From assembly GCA_014376435.1 (NCBI GenBank), contig JACMRL010000025.1, positions 62,001 through 126,000 of the forward strand: DNA of 64,000 nucleotides, given 5' to 3'. This document shows, piece by piece, positions 17,270 to 26,549 of the stretch (within the stretch, counting starts at the first letter, position 1; each line of letters opens with the position of its first letter). Under the pieces are notes generated by a model. That model was not told the DNA's origin, did no database searches, and worked only from the letters and a program-made list of their open reading frames with translations. The translations under genes and the position numbers were made by a program. This DNA is from Bdellovibrio sp. Lineage in GTDB: Bacteria > Bdellovibrionota > Bdellovibrionia > Bdellovibrionales > Bdellovibrionaceae.

Positions 17270-18536
17270 TTTGAATCATCCGTTCTAATTTGCTGTGCAG
17301 AGACTTCATCAGAAAGTCCTGCACCGACTGGTCCTCAAATTTATAGACGAGTTCTTTAGCATAGCCAAAAGCCAACATTTTTACTGCCTCAAATTGGTTG
17401 ATACCGCGACTCAGAAAGTAAAAAATTTCGTCTTTATTTAATTGCCCCATCGTAGAACCATGACCCGCCTTCACATCATCCGCATAAATTTCTAATTGCG
17501 GAATACTGTTTGCCGAAGCTTCCCGAGTTAATAAAAGATTATTATTAAGCTGTTCAGAATTAGCCTTTTGCGCATCTTGCTCGATACGAACTCGGCCACG
17601 GAATACAGATTGCGATGCGCCCGACAGAATCGATTTATAATGCTGGATTGATTGATTTTCACCAATGCTGTGCTGAATAAAAGTATAATTATCTACGTGC
17701 TGTTTAGAATCTAAAATCGTTAAACCGTAGACTCCCGCAAAAGAGTTTTTACCTAAGAAATTAACGTGCAAGTAATTACGAGTTAACTTTGAACCTAGCG
17801 ACATCGCTAAAGATTGAAATTGCGCATTTGATGCTAAATTTACTTCGCACTGTGAAAAATGATACGATTGCACATCTTCGTTTTGTAATTGAATCATTTT
17901 AACGCGGGCTGAATTAGCCACGCTCACATCAACATTCATGTTTAAAGCATCGCCCGTAGCATTTGCAAAACTAAAAGTATTCACTATTAAAGTTAGCTCT
18001 GCATCTTCACCAACTTTAATGCTAATTTTTTCGCTGACATAAACTGAAGCTTTTGACGACTGAACCACAACAATCTGCAAAGGCTTCGCGAATGTTTTGT
18101 GGCTTTTAATATTGATGATTAATTTTTTTGACAAAAAAGATTTTGATAATTGTAGCATATACGATTCAACATGCTTGTCATCTTTAACCAAATCTTCAGC
18201 CACGATCTCAGACAATGTAATATCGGAATCTAAATCATCCGATAAAGTTTGATTTAAAGATCCATTTACAAAAACTAGATTGTAAAATTCAGCTGGCAAA
18301 TTTTTAGAAATCGCTAATAATTGATCATGCGTTAAAATTTCTTCTTCGAGTAAAGCTGATTGCCAAGGTACCGCTTTAAAATCCGTTAAAGAGGTATACT
18401 TCCAAGCTTCTTCTTTGCGCGTCGGTAAACCTTGGCTTAGAAAATTTTCGAAACTGGCTTGGCGCATTTGATTAGCCGCAATGCTGTCTAGGTTCGATTT
18501 CGATTTAAATTGAAGGTATGTATTTTCCCAACTCAT
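17262..18536 (-). CDS. sufD: SufD scaffold subunit
   Basis: A beta-helix subunit of the SufBCD cluster-assembly complex. The C-terminal family region reads ADDVKAGHGSTMGQLNKDEI followed by FYFLSRGI (about 353-380), including the conserved His in AGHGS. The N-terminal TRKEEAWKYTSL (about 39-50) is typical of SufD. 424 residues is normal. It sits between sufC and sufS with overlaps of 4 and 8 bases. Confidence 0.92.
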   Translation of the reverse strand: MSWENTYLQFKSKSNLDSIAANQMRQASFENFLSQGLPTRKEEAWKYTSLTDFKAVPWQSALLEEEILTHDQLLAISKNLPAEFYNLVFVNGSLNQTLSDDLDSDITLSEIVAEDLVKDDKHVESYMLQLSKSFLSKKLIINIKSHKTFAKPLQIVVVQSSKASVYVSEKISIKVGEDAELTLIVNTFSFANATGDALNMNVDVSVANSARVKMIQLQNEDVQSYHFSQCEVNLASNAQFQSLAMSLGSKLTRNYLHVNFLGKNSFAGVYGLTILDSKQHVDNYTFIQHSIGENQSIQHYKSILSGASQSVFRGRVRIEQDAQKANSEQLNNNLLLTREASANSIPQLEIYADDVKAGHGSTMGQLNKDEIFYFLSRGINQFEAVKMLAFGYAKELVYKFEDQSVQDFLMKSLHSKLERMIQNV

Positions 18537-19282
18537 AAAAGCCAGTCATAACCTTTCTTGTCTAATTCTAAGGCTAAAGAAGCATCGCCCGTTTGAATGA
18601 TTTTGCCGTTAGCCAAAACGTGGACGAAATCTGGTTTAATATATTCTAATAATCTTTGGTAATGCGTAACTAATACCATCGCATTTTGTTTTGAACGAAG
18701 TTGGTTCACACCTTCGGCCACTATACGTAACGCATCAATATCTAAGCCCGAATCTGTTTCATCGAGTAAAGCTAAGCGCGGAGATAATACGGCCATTTGC
18801 AAAATCTCGTTACGTTTCTTTTCCCCGCCCGAAAAACCAACGTTCACGGCGCGGTCTAAATATTCAGGTTTCATTTGCACCAGTTTCATTTTTTGATAAA
18901 GAAATTCGCGAAATTCTCCCTCAGACATTGGCTCAGAGCCTTGATGTTGTAAAACAGAATTAAATGCTGTTTGTAAAAAACTAAAATTTGTAACGCCCGG
19001 TACTTCAACGGGATATTGAAATGCTAAAAAGATTCCCTCTTTCGCACGAACATCCGGAGCAAATTCTAAAAGATTCTGCATCGTGAAGTTAATTTCATAT
19101 TTTACTTCACCCGACGTTACTTCATACGCTGGATGACCAGCCAATACTTTCGATAAAGTACTTTTGCCCGAGCCATTCGGCCCCATAATCGCGTGCACTT
19201 CGCCCGCGTTTACTTTTAAAGAAAGTCCTTTTAGAATTTCTTTACCTTCGATTTTAGCATGTAAATTTCTAATATCTAACAT
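18533..19282 (-). CDS. sufC: SufC ATPase
   Basis: An ABC-type ATPase that drives conformational change of SufB-SufD. Walker A is GPNGSGKSTLS (about 34-44), the signature FSGGEKKRNEILQM (about 148-161), and Walker B with the family-specific LLDETDSGLDIDA (about 171-183). 249 residues is the usual length. Its stop overlaps the sufD start by 4 bases, and it follows sufB after 3 bases. Confidence 0.94.
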   Translation of the reverse strand: MLDIRNLHAKIEGKEILKGLSLKVNAGEVHAIMGPNGSGKSTLSKVLAGHPAYEVTSGEVKYEINFTMQNLLEFAPDVRAKEGIFLAFQYPVEVPGVTNFSFLQTAFNSVLQHQGSEPMSEGEFREFLYQKMKLVQMKPEYLDRAVNVGFSGGEKKRNEILQMAVLSPRLALLDETDSGLDIDALRIVAEGVNQLRSKQNAMVLVTHYQRLLEYIKPDFVHVLANGKIIQTGDASLALELDKKGYDWLL

Positions 19283-19285
19283 TTT

Positions 19286-20704
19286 CTATCCTACCGAATT
19301 TTCTAGTTTCATTTCAATTAACTTCACCGCTTCCACCGAAAACTCTAATGGTAGCTGCTTAAATACTTCTTTACAAAATCCGTTCACCAGCATCGAAATT
19401 GCTTTTTCGCTATTTAAACCACGCGACTGAAGATAAAAAATTTGATCTTCCGAAATTCGCGAAGTGGTTGCTTCGTGCTCTAAAGTTGCGGATTTATTTT
19501 TAACTTCGATGTACGGAAAAGTGTGCGCGCTTGATTTATCGCCGACTAACATTGAATCACACTGCGAATAATTACGTGCATTTTCAGCCGAAGCCATAAT
19601 CTTCACTTGGCCACGATAGGCATTTGATGAATGCCCCGCCGAAATCCCTTTCGAGATAATTGTACTTTTTGTATTTTTACCGATGTGAATCATTTTTGTT
19701 CCGGTATCAGCCTGCATATGATCATGAGTTAATGCCACCGAATAAAATGCACCTTCAGAATAATCGCCCAGCAAAATAACCGAAGGGTACTTCCAAGTAA
19801 TCGCTGAACCTGATTCAACTTGCGTCCAAGAAATTTTTGAATGTTTGCCTTTGCAGATTCCACGCTTCGTGACAAAATTGTAAATTCCGCCCACGCCATT
19901 TTTATCGCCCGTGTACCAGTTTTGTACTGTCGAATATTTAATTTCTGCATTTTCCATCGCGATCAATTCAACGACCGCGGCATGTAATTGATTTTCATCA
20001 CGCTGTGGGGCTGTGCAACCCTCTAAGTAATTAACAAAACTATCTTCCTCCGCGATAATCAAAGTTCTTTCAAACTGGCCCGTTTCTTTAGCATTGATAC
20101 GGAAGTACGTGGATAAATCAATCGGGCAACGCACGCCCTTGGGGATATAAACAAATGAACCATCTGAAAAAACCGCGCCGTTTAGGGCTGCATAGTAATT
20201 ATCCGACGGCGGAATCACAGTGCCTAAGTGTTTTTTTACTAAATCTGGATGCTTCGTTAAAGCTTCCGAAATCGAGCAAAAAATAACTCCGACTTCATCA
20301 AGTTCTTGATGGTGTGTGGTAGCAATACTAACCGAATCAAATACGACGTCGACGGCTACACCCGAAATACGTTTTTGTTCTGATAACGGAATTCCTAAGC
20401 GCTCAAAAGTTTTTACTAACTCGGGATCAATTTCATCCATCGAAGTTTTTTCTTTTTTTTCCTTAGGGGCTGCGTAGTAAGTTAAGGCTTGAAAATCAAT
20501 TTTGGGGTACGAAACGTGAGCCCAGGTAGGCTCAGTCAAAGTTAACCAGTGGCGATAAGATTTTAGACGATAATCTAGCATCCATTCGGGCTCGTTTTTC
20601 TTTAGCGAAATCATGCGCACGATATCTTCGCTTAAACCTTTTGGAAATGCTTCAGTTTCGATATCGGTCGTAAAACCATATTTGTATTCGTAAGATTCAG
20701 ACAT
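19286..20704 (-). CDS. sufB: SufB scaffold subunit
   Basis: The main scaffold on which the Fe-S cluster is built. The family core includes [20 protein letters not shown] (about 229-248, with the cluster-site Cys), [20 protein letters not shown] and [18 protein letters not shown] 20704 is preceded by GAGG at the right distance; the ORF extends to 20716 inside the regulator gene, with which it overlaps by 8 bases. At about 472 residues it is full length. Confidence 0.94.
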   Translation of the reverse strand: MSESYEYKYGFTTDIETEAFPKGLSEDIVRMISLKKNEPEWMLDYRLKSYRHWLTLTEPTWAHVSYPKIDFQALTYYAAPKEKKEKTSMDEIDPELVKTFERLGIPLSEQKRISGVAVDVVFDSVSIATTHHQELDEVGVIFCSISEALTKHPDLVKKHLGTVIPPSDNYYAALNGAVFSDGSFVYIPKGVRCPIDLSTYFRINAKETGQFERTLIIAEEDSFVNYLEGCTAPQRDENQLHAAVVELIAMENAEIKYSTVQNWYTGDKNGVGGIYNFVTKRGICKGKHSKISWTQVESGSAITWKYPSVILLGDYSEGAFYSVALTHDHMQADTGTKMIHIGKNTKSTIISKGISAGHSSNAYRGQVKIMASAENARNYSQCDSMLVGDKSSAHTFPYIEVKNKSATLEHEATTSRISEDQIFYLQSRGLNSEKAISMLVNGFCKEVFKQLPLEFSVEAVKLIEMKLENSVG

Positions 20705-21101
20705 GCAAAACCTCATGCAACGAAACTGATTTGTAAAATTCTTGAACTTTATTATTTAATGCCAAAATAGGTGAAACAATATTGCAGGTTTCAGAAATAT
20801 CGCAGGCCTCATCCGAACCCAAACATTTCGTTAAAGATGTATGACCTTCTAACATTTCCGTTAAATCATGAACCGATACTTCGCTGAGTGGACGAGCTAA
20901 AAGATAACCGCCACCCGCTCCGTATTCAGCTTTCAAAAGACCACGCGAGGAAAGCGCCTGAAGTACTCGCGCCGTTACATCAAATGGCAAATGCATTTGA
21001 TCGGAAACTTCTTTAGCCGTGGTTAATGCACCCGGGGGCCGCTGACTCATCATTCGCAGCGCCATCAAGGCGTATTCCATTTTTTTATTCATTTTGTTCA
21101 T
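20697..21101 (-). CDS. Rrf2-family Fe-S regulator of the suf operon
   Basis: A 134-residue winged-helix Rrf2 protein: [33 protein letters not shown] and the wing [19 protein letters not shown]. Three cysteines follow the DNA-binding part in [18 protein letters not shown], a C-x6-C-x5-C pattern close to the cluster-binding C-x5-C-x5-C of IscR. It should sense Fe-S or redox status and control the suf operon it heads. It could be called IscR-like or SufR-like; the spacing difference leaves the name open. Confidence 0.88.
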   Translation of the reverse strand: MNKMNKKMEYALMALRMMSQRPPGALTTAKEVSDQMHLPFDVTARVLQALSSRGLLKAEYGAGGGYLLARPLSEVSVHDLTEMLEGHTSLTKCLGSDEACDISETCNIVSPILALNNKVQEFYKSVSLHEVLHV

Positions 21102-21464
21102 AATTTACCTAATATTTTCAGTGCTTTAAGAAAAAATAATGAACATTTTGGTGTATGTACGTTATTTTTAGTCGTATTTAGCGATCTCAAATTAGTTGAG
21201 TTCTTATTGAAAGGCAAATGAAAAACAGCCGTGAAAAAAAACATACGAAAATCTGTTTTTACATAAAGAAAATTTAGCAAAAAGTAATACTTTCACACCT
21301 GTCAAAAGCTTCAACTTTCACAAAACTTTTTCACTCAGAAACACTCTCCAGGGCCACTCCGCGGTTCCTGGGCCCATAAGCTAAGCTTATTAGAAGAATT
21401 CACAAGTCTGATTAGATATTCAGCAAAAAATACATTATTGTGCGTGAAGTTTAAGGAAGTAATT
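21102..21464. promoter_or_regulatory. Divergent control region with inverted repeats
   Basis: A 363-base intergenic stretch between the Rrf2 regulator (minus) and the barrel-like gene (plus), one of the longest in the window. It holds a perfect inverted repeat ATAAGCT-A-AGCTTAT (21376-21390) and a looser pair CCAGG/CCTGG (21348-21352 and 21367-21371), a GC-rich island in otherwise AT-rich DNA. The plus-strand gene has AAGGAAG five bases before its ATG. No convincing gene is present; short ORFs on the minus strand have no start signals. Confidence 0.4.
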
Positions 21465-22373
21465 ATGAAAATGATGAACGCTAAAATTTTATCAGCCTTG
21501 GTTTTAAGTACTTTAATAAGTACGTCGATGGCTCTTGCCACCAGCGAGAGCCCAATGAAAGAAGCTCCAAAAATGGCTGAGATGAGCATGTCATTGGCTG
21601 AGATCCAAGCCAACAGCAGTAGCGCGATGCAGATTCAAAATGACGGCATCTCTGAGCACAAAGGTTTAGGAATTACCACTGGTTTAGAATACGCACAAAA
21701 AAACGCGGTTGATCAACGCGGCACACGCGATAGCGAAACAAACTTATTATTAGCACCTAGCTACACAATTAATTCGCGTCTAGCCGTAAGTGCTAAAGGC
21801 ATCATCACTAAACAAAACTCCGGGCCTAAAGACACAACCTATTCAAATACAACTGTGACTTTATCAATCGGCGGTATTCAATTAAACGATCAATTTAAAA
21901 CTTTACACTCAGTTGCGGGTGTTCTTCCAACTAGCCAAGATAGTCAAAAAATTGATCGTCTTAAAGGTGGAGTATCGATTAAAAACGGTATTTCATTTGA
22001 TTATGACAAAATAAATTTAAAGTACTCGATCGTTCTTTCACAGAATTTTCATGAGTTTAACTTCAATGCGGACGGCGATGCCAATGTTCAATATCGCTTA
22101 GGCCAATCTGTTGAAGTTGCATTCTTCATTACTGACCGCTTTTACATAACGGCTGCGGGTATTTACCGTAACGGAGTTACTTATGGTGGTTTCGACCGAA
22201 CTGCATTTGGTATCGATGCCGACCTTAACTACGATTTATGGAAAAATTTTTCGCTGAACTTAGGAACTTCGAATGAAGGTTCTGCGTATAAATCGAACGG
22301 GGTCGATTCAAACATCAGCGCATACAACGACAACACTTCCGTCGTACGCGCCGGGATGTCTTATGTTTACTAA
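21465..22373 (+). CDS. Exported barrel-like protein of unknown function
   Basis: About 302 residues with a clear Sec signal (MKMMNAKILSALVLSTLIST then SMALA). After a short Met/Ala/Ser-rich linker the mature part shows alternating amphipathic strands (RLAVSAKGIITKQ, VTLSIGGIQLNDQF, VEVAFFITDRFYITAAGIYR) and ends in the aromatic residues VVRAGMSYVY, as outer-membrane barrels do. AAGGAAG precedes ATG 21465; the ORF start at 21438 lacks a site. It is 43 bases before a giant lipoprotein protease gene and probably in one transcript with it. Confidence 0.65.
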   Translation: MKMMNAKILSALVLSTLISTSMALATSESPMKEAPKMAEMSMSLAEIQANSSSAMQIQNDGISEHKGLGITTGLEYAQKNAVDQRGTRDSETNLLLAPSYTINSRLAVSAKGIITKQNSGPKDTTYSNTTVTLSIGGIQLNDQFKTLHSVAGVLPTSQDSQKIDRLKGGVSIKNGISFDYDKINLKYSIVLSQNFHEFNFNADGDANVQYRLGQSVEVAFFITDRFYITAAGIYRNGVTYGGFDRTAFGIDADLNYDLWKNFSLNLGTSNEGSAYKSNGVDSNISAYNDNTSVVRAGMSYVY

Positions 22374-22416
22374 TAATTTAAAGAAAATAATTTTTAATAA
22401 TAGCGAGGGGAAAAAA

Positions 22417-25400
22417 ATGTTCAAAGGTAATAACGAACTAAAAAGTGTAATGCTGCTGGCGCTGAGTGCCTTGGCTTTAGCTTCTTGTACGAAAGAAATT
22501 CCGTTCAAAGCCGCTGATCCAGGAAAAAAAGAGCACGTCATTGAATCAAGCTTAGTTGATCAAAAAGCTGAATACCTTTACTCGGCATCCATGCAGAACG
22601 CCAGCCGTTCATCAGCGGATGCTCTTCCCTTTTCAACAGGCGATAACAAACGTGTTAAAGTTGAAATCACTGAAGATACTCTTCGCATCGTTGAAGTAGA
22701 GCGTGATGCGCGTTACGCTCCAAATACTACGAACAATAAACTTTTATTAGAAGTACCCGTTGAACACGTACAGTTTCAATGCGCTAAAGATAAATACGGC
22801 GAGTGTACAAATTCTGAAGAGGAAGCAGCCGATGTTCCTTGGCAGCAAAAATCTCAGATTCGCGTAAAGCTAAAAGACGCAAAATCTGGAGAGCTTGATT
22901 TATTACCAATCATGATCAGCCAAACTGAAGGTTCTGATTGTTACGAAACAGTTTCAACTCGTTTAGTTAGTTCAAACATTACGGCGGATGCAATTAACTT
23001 TCAAGTTGAGCGTACTTTCAAAACTAAATTAGAGTGTCTTGGTAATGTTGATAAATTAACTGATGCAACGGTAGCGGCCGTATTTCACTACTCTTTAGTT
23101 AAAGTGAATTCAGTAATATCAAAAGATTATAAAACAATTTCGTACCCAGAAGGCTCTGAAGACGAAGGCTCTTTTGGATTTTTCTCTTCAAGACATACCT
23201 TACTGGGCATAGATAATAACAAAACGGATACAAGCAGTATTCAAATAATGAACCGTTGGAATCCGAACCGTAGCGAAATCGTTTACTACTTAAGCGATGA
23301 ATTTGCTAAACCAGAAAATAAATTAATCAAAGATTTAACTTATGAAACTGTAGGCAACATCAATAAAGGCTTAGAAATTTCTGGAGTAAAATTCAGAATT
23401 AACTTGAAAGATCCTGCCGGAAAAGTTCCGGGCGATATTCGTAACAGCATGATCGTACTTGTAGAAGACCCAGTTGAATCAAATATTATCGGTTACGGCC
23501 CACAAACTGAAGATCCAGTTACGGGCGAAATTATCTCAGCAAGAACTGTGATGTTTTTAGGTACGATCAAAAAGTTTATTAATAGCACTTACGATGAAAT
23601 CGTCGCTGAGAAAAAAGAAGCTTTATTAGCTAAAAAATCAGTTGGTATAACTTTATCTGCCGGTTTAGCTAATATGGTTGCTTTCAAAAAACAATCTGGC
23701 ATGACTGCGGGAATTTCTCAACTTAGTGCTCAGGTAGCGGCTGGCAAACCCGGCATTCAGAAGCCAGGAACATCTCCGATTTCACCGATTACAAATTTAA
23801 CGAACAGACTTGCAAAAGCTCAAACATCTTTGCAAAGTTACACAAAAAACGTAAATCCTGAAGCGAAAGGTTTAGATCTTAAATCTCAACTGAAATATCA
23901 ATTACGCGCTAAAAATTGTGCTTTTGAACCAAACGCAGACAGCTTCGGTGGCGGAATTAGTGACAAACTAAAATCTAAATTTTCTGATGATGCAAAACCT
24001 TGGAATCAGCTAAGTGATTCTGAAAAAAATGATGTAATCGCAATCATTTTACCAGAGATTTGGGTTCCAACTTTAATTCATGAAATGGGACACAACTTAG
24101 GTTTACGCCATAACTTTAAAGCTTCTGAAGATAAAGATAACTTTTACTCGGATCAAGAATTGCTAGCGAACGGTATGGATCATTCTGTGCCTTTTAGTTC
24201 AGTGATGGATTATGGAAATGATTTAAAAACTCTTTCTGTTTTAGGTAAATACGATATTGCTGCTTTACGTTTCGGCTACTTACGTGAAGTTGAAGTTCAA
24301 GATTTACAAGTTGATGCTCAAACTGGAGCTAAAACAGTTACCGGCACAAAAACTGTTTCGGTTACAAATACGCTCGATTCACTGCTTGTAAAAATGGGTG
24401 AATCATCTCAACTAAAACCTTATGGGTTTTGTACAGATGAACATTTAGGTATCAATGCTGGTTGTAAACAATTTGATTTAGGTACAACACTTCTTGAAAT
24501 CACTAACAATATGATTAGCGATTACGAGAAATACTACTTGAAAAGAAATTTCCGTAACGGTCGCTCTAACATGAGCTTGATGGATGATTTAGCTTACAAG
24601 CGCCGTATCTCAAGTACATTTCGTGATTTACGTATCATGATGGAGTCTGCAGAAAGAATTAAAAACATCATTGGTTCTGACGCTAAAGAGTGGGAATCAG
24701 TCGCTTGGTTAAAAGATTTAAAGCAAGCTTCTTTAACTGCAGGTACTTTTTTAACTAAAGTTATCTTAGTTCCGGATTTAACTTGTGCGGTCGCTTTAAA
24801 AGCTAAACCAAATGAAGTAATGGCTTTAGTGCGCGCTAATGAACTAGATAAAGCATCAATGAGCTGTGCCGATGTTAAGTTGAATGATCAATACATGGTT
24901 GTTGGCCAAACTGGTAAATTTTTAAACTCTAAAAAAGATCCAAAAAGTACAAATCACTTCGCTGACCAAATTGATATTCGTGGTATCTGGGCAGATAAAG
25001 TTGCCGCGGCTGACACTTTATTGAATCGTCGCATCGGTATCTACACAATGGATCAAGAAGGTTTAGATAACTTTCTCAATGTTCCTGAATTACGCGATGG
25101 TATTAGCAATGCGCTGAATGCCGTAATGTTAAATAATGTAGTGGATTCTTTACCGTTTACTTTAAATGATGGTTCTGTGGTGAAGCTTGAAGTTAGTTAC
25201 GATTTATCCGACTCTCAAGTCGTTGATCGTCCATTATATTATGATGCTGCATCAGGAGCTTCTAAAGAGATGCGTGATAAAATCGTCGCAGCATTTGGCC
25301 TAAAATGGGATGGAACAACTCAGTTACAAGAAATTATTGCGAACAAAATGATTTCGCAAGCTTTAGATACTTCTGGTAAACACGAACAAGACAAAGCGTT

Positions 25401-25755
25401 TTTAACTGAATACTCAGTTGATCGTTTAAATCCACGCTTAAACACTGAGTTAGCAAAAGACTCTTCTACCATTACCTTGGGCGATACAAAGTTTGTAGCT
25501 AATGCGAATAACAATATCGCGATGCAATCAATTACTGGTTACTCAATCGCGGCCGTAGTCCAAGCGATTCCAGCAGAAAAGCTTAATGAGATTCTTGCGG
25601 CTAAACAGAAAAAACAGCCAATGCCAGAAACGGCAACGGCTGAAGAAAAAGCGGTTTGGGGATTACCGGATGCAACTTTAGGAGCGGTTGCTTCAGGAAT
25701 TATTAAAACGACTGACTTCTACGCTCGTTTATTAAATATTCTTCCTAGTAACTAG
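22417..25755 (+). CDS. Large metzincin-like zinc protease lipoprotein
   Basis: About 1112 residues. ATG 22417 has GAGGGG six bases upstream and begins a lipoprotein signal ending LALASC (Cys about 24); the longer ORF runs into the previous gene. The catalytic motif HEMGHNLGLRH (555-565) has the metzincin form HExxHxxGxxH and is followed by FSSVMDYG (about 596-603), a Met-turn-like element. This combination resembles the DUF5117/DUF4953 family of bacterial zinc-dependent metalloproteases, from memory. The N-terminal 500 residues are beta-rich and the C-terminal 400 mostly helical. It is probably anchored in the outer membrane. An intrinsic terminator follows the gene. Confidence 0.8.
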   Translation: MFKGNNELKSVMLLALSALALASCTKEIPFKAADPGKKEHVIESSLVDQKAEYLYSASMQNASRSSADALPFSTGDNKRVKVEITEDTLRIVEVERDARYAPNTTNNKLLLEVPVEHVQFQCAKDKYGECTNSEEEAADVPWQQKSQIRVKLKDAKSGELDLLPIMISQTEGSDCYETVSTRLVSSNITADAINFQVERTFKTKLECLGNVDKLTDATVAAVFHYSLVKVNSVISKDYKTISYPEGSEDEGSFGFFSSRHTLLGIDNNKTDTSSIQIMNRWNPNRSEIVYYLSDEFAKPENKLIKDLTYETVGNINKGLEISGVKFRINLKDPAGKVPGDIRNSMIVLVEDPVESNIIGYGPQTEDPVTGEIISARTVMFLGTIKKFINSTYDEIVAEKKEALLAKKSVGITLSAGLANMVAFKKQSGMTAGISQLSAQVAAGKPGIQKPGTSPISPITNLTNRLAKAQTSLQSYTKNVNPEAKGLDLKSQLKYQLRAKNCAFEPNADSFGGGISDKLKSKFSDDAKPWNQLSDSEKNDVIAIILPEIWVPTLIHEMGHNLGLRHNFKASEDKDNFYSDQELLANGMDHSVPFSSVMDYGNDLKTLSVLGKYDIAALRFGYLREVEVQDLQVDAQTGAKTVTGTKTVSVTNTLDSLLVKMGESSQLKPYGFCTDEHLGINAGCKQFDLGTTLLEITNNMISDYEKYYLKRNFRNGRSNMSLMDDLAYKRRISSTFRDLRIMMESAERIKNIIGSDAKEWESVAWLKDLKQASLTAGTFLTKVILVPDLTCAVALKAKPNEVMALVRANELDKASMSCADVKLNDQYMVVGQTGKFLNSKKDPKSTNHFADQIDIRGIWADKVAAADTLLNRRIGIYTMDQEGLDNFLNVPELRDGISNALNAVMLNNVVDSLPFTLNDGSVVKLEVSYDLSDSQVVDRPLYYDAASGASKEMRDKIVAAFGLKWDGTTQLQEIIANKMISQALDTSGKHEQDKAFLTEYSVDRLNPRLNTELAKDSSTITLGDTKFVANANNNIAMQSITGYSIAAVVQAIPAEKLNEILAAKQKKQPMPETATAEEKAVWGLPDATLGAVASGIIKTTDFYARLLNILPSN

Positions 25756-25768
25756 TGCGAGAAAAGTT

Positions 25769-26527
25769 CTAATTCAGAATGATCAAGCCGTAAGGATTAT
25801 AACTTACGGCTTTTTCTTTTTCGGCCGACGTAATCGGACCAACGATGATTCTTTTATGACGACGCGCGAATTCTTTTAGTAACTCATCCGTAAAAAACAA
25901 CTGTTTACGCACATAAATTGGATGAATGATCACGTCAGCGCGAATATTGGTGGCTTCAACCACATACATCGAATTCATCGCTAAGATTTTTAAAATTTCG
26001 GGCTGCGTACTTCCAAAAATTAGTGCCGGCTGAATTTCTTTAAGGGCTTTAATCAAAGCTTCGTATGGGCTAGTCACGATAAAGTTTTCGCCTTTTCCTA
26101 AACCTATTTCCTTAATATTATGAAAAAATATTTCGTGTCCCGCTTGCGCATTTTCAACTAAGTTGAAAATAATTTTTCTGACTTTTAAATGGTCTTTATA
26201 TTCACTTAGTAAGATGACATCTTTTTTAACGTCTTCGTAATTTTGATTACGAAGCGTTTTCTCATTCAGTGCCCAAGCGCGATTAGCAATCACCAACTTT
26301 TGATCTAAAGTCGTGGCCACATCTAAATAAATATTTTGTGGGCCTTTTAAAGTAGTGATCAGATTTTCGTAGGAAGGTTTTATGAATTCGATCGGCGTGG
26401 TCTGCGCGGTAAACATGGGATGTTTATACTCTGGATAACCTTGTGATTGACCCCAAAGTTTTACGATCCAAAAACAAACGGCGCTTAACATTAACGTGAA
26501 GACAGAGACGATTAAAATTCTTTTCAT
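25769..26527 (-). CDS. Degenerate GDPD-like membrane-anchored protein
   Basis: 252 residues with an N-terminal membrane anchor (ILIVSVFTLMLSAVCFWIVKL). The rest follows the outline of a glycerophosphodiester phosphodiesterase TIM barrel: IYLDVATTLDQKLVIANR (about 67-84) lines up with the family's vElDVxxTxDgxlVvxHD, and NFIVTSPYEALIKALKE with a late strand and helix. The catalytic Glu of the first motif is Tyr and the His-Asp of the second is Asn-Arg, so catalysis is not expected. The family match is my own alignment by eye. Its start lies near a TATAGA box with no Shine-Dalgarno. Confidence 0.5.
   Translation of the reverse strand: MKRILIVSVFTLMLSAVCFWIVKLWGQSQGYPEYKHPMFTAQTTPIEFIKPSYENLITTLKGPQNIYLDVATTLDQKLVIANRAWALNEKTLRNQNYEDVKKDVILLSEYKDHLKVRKIIFNLVENAQAGHEIFFHNIKEIGLGKGENFIVTSPYEALIKALKEIQPALIFGSTQPEILKILAMNSMYVVEATNIRADVIIHPIYVRKQLFFTDELLKEFARRHKRIIVGPITSAEKEKAVSYNPYGLIILN
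25785..25818 (+). terminator. Intrinsic terminator inside the convergent gene
   Basis: Perfect 10-bp stem AAGCCGTAAG (25785-25794) and CTTACGGCTT (25803-25812) with an 8-base loop, then TTTCTTTT. It ends the metalloprotease transcript. It lies inside the last codons of the minus-strand gene at 25769-26527, which has no T-run on its own strand here. Confidence 0.75.
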
Positions 26528-26549
26528 ACTAGATCTATAGCAACATAAA

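Noticed and set aside
21335-21613. 92-codon minus-strand ORF before the barrel-like gene
   Set aside because: It overlaps the signal peptide of the real gene antisense and has no ribosome site.
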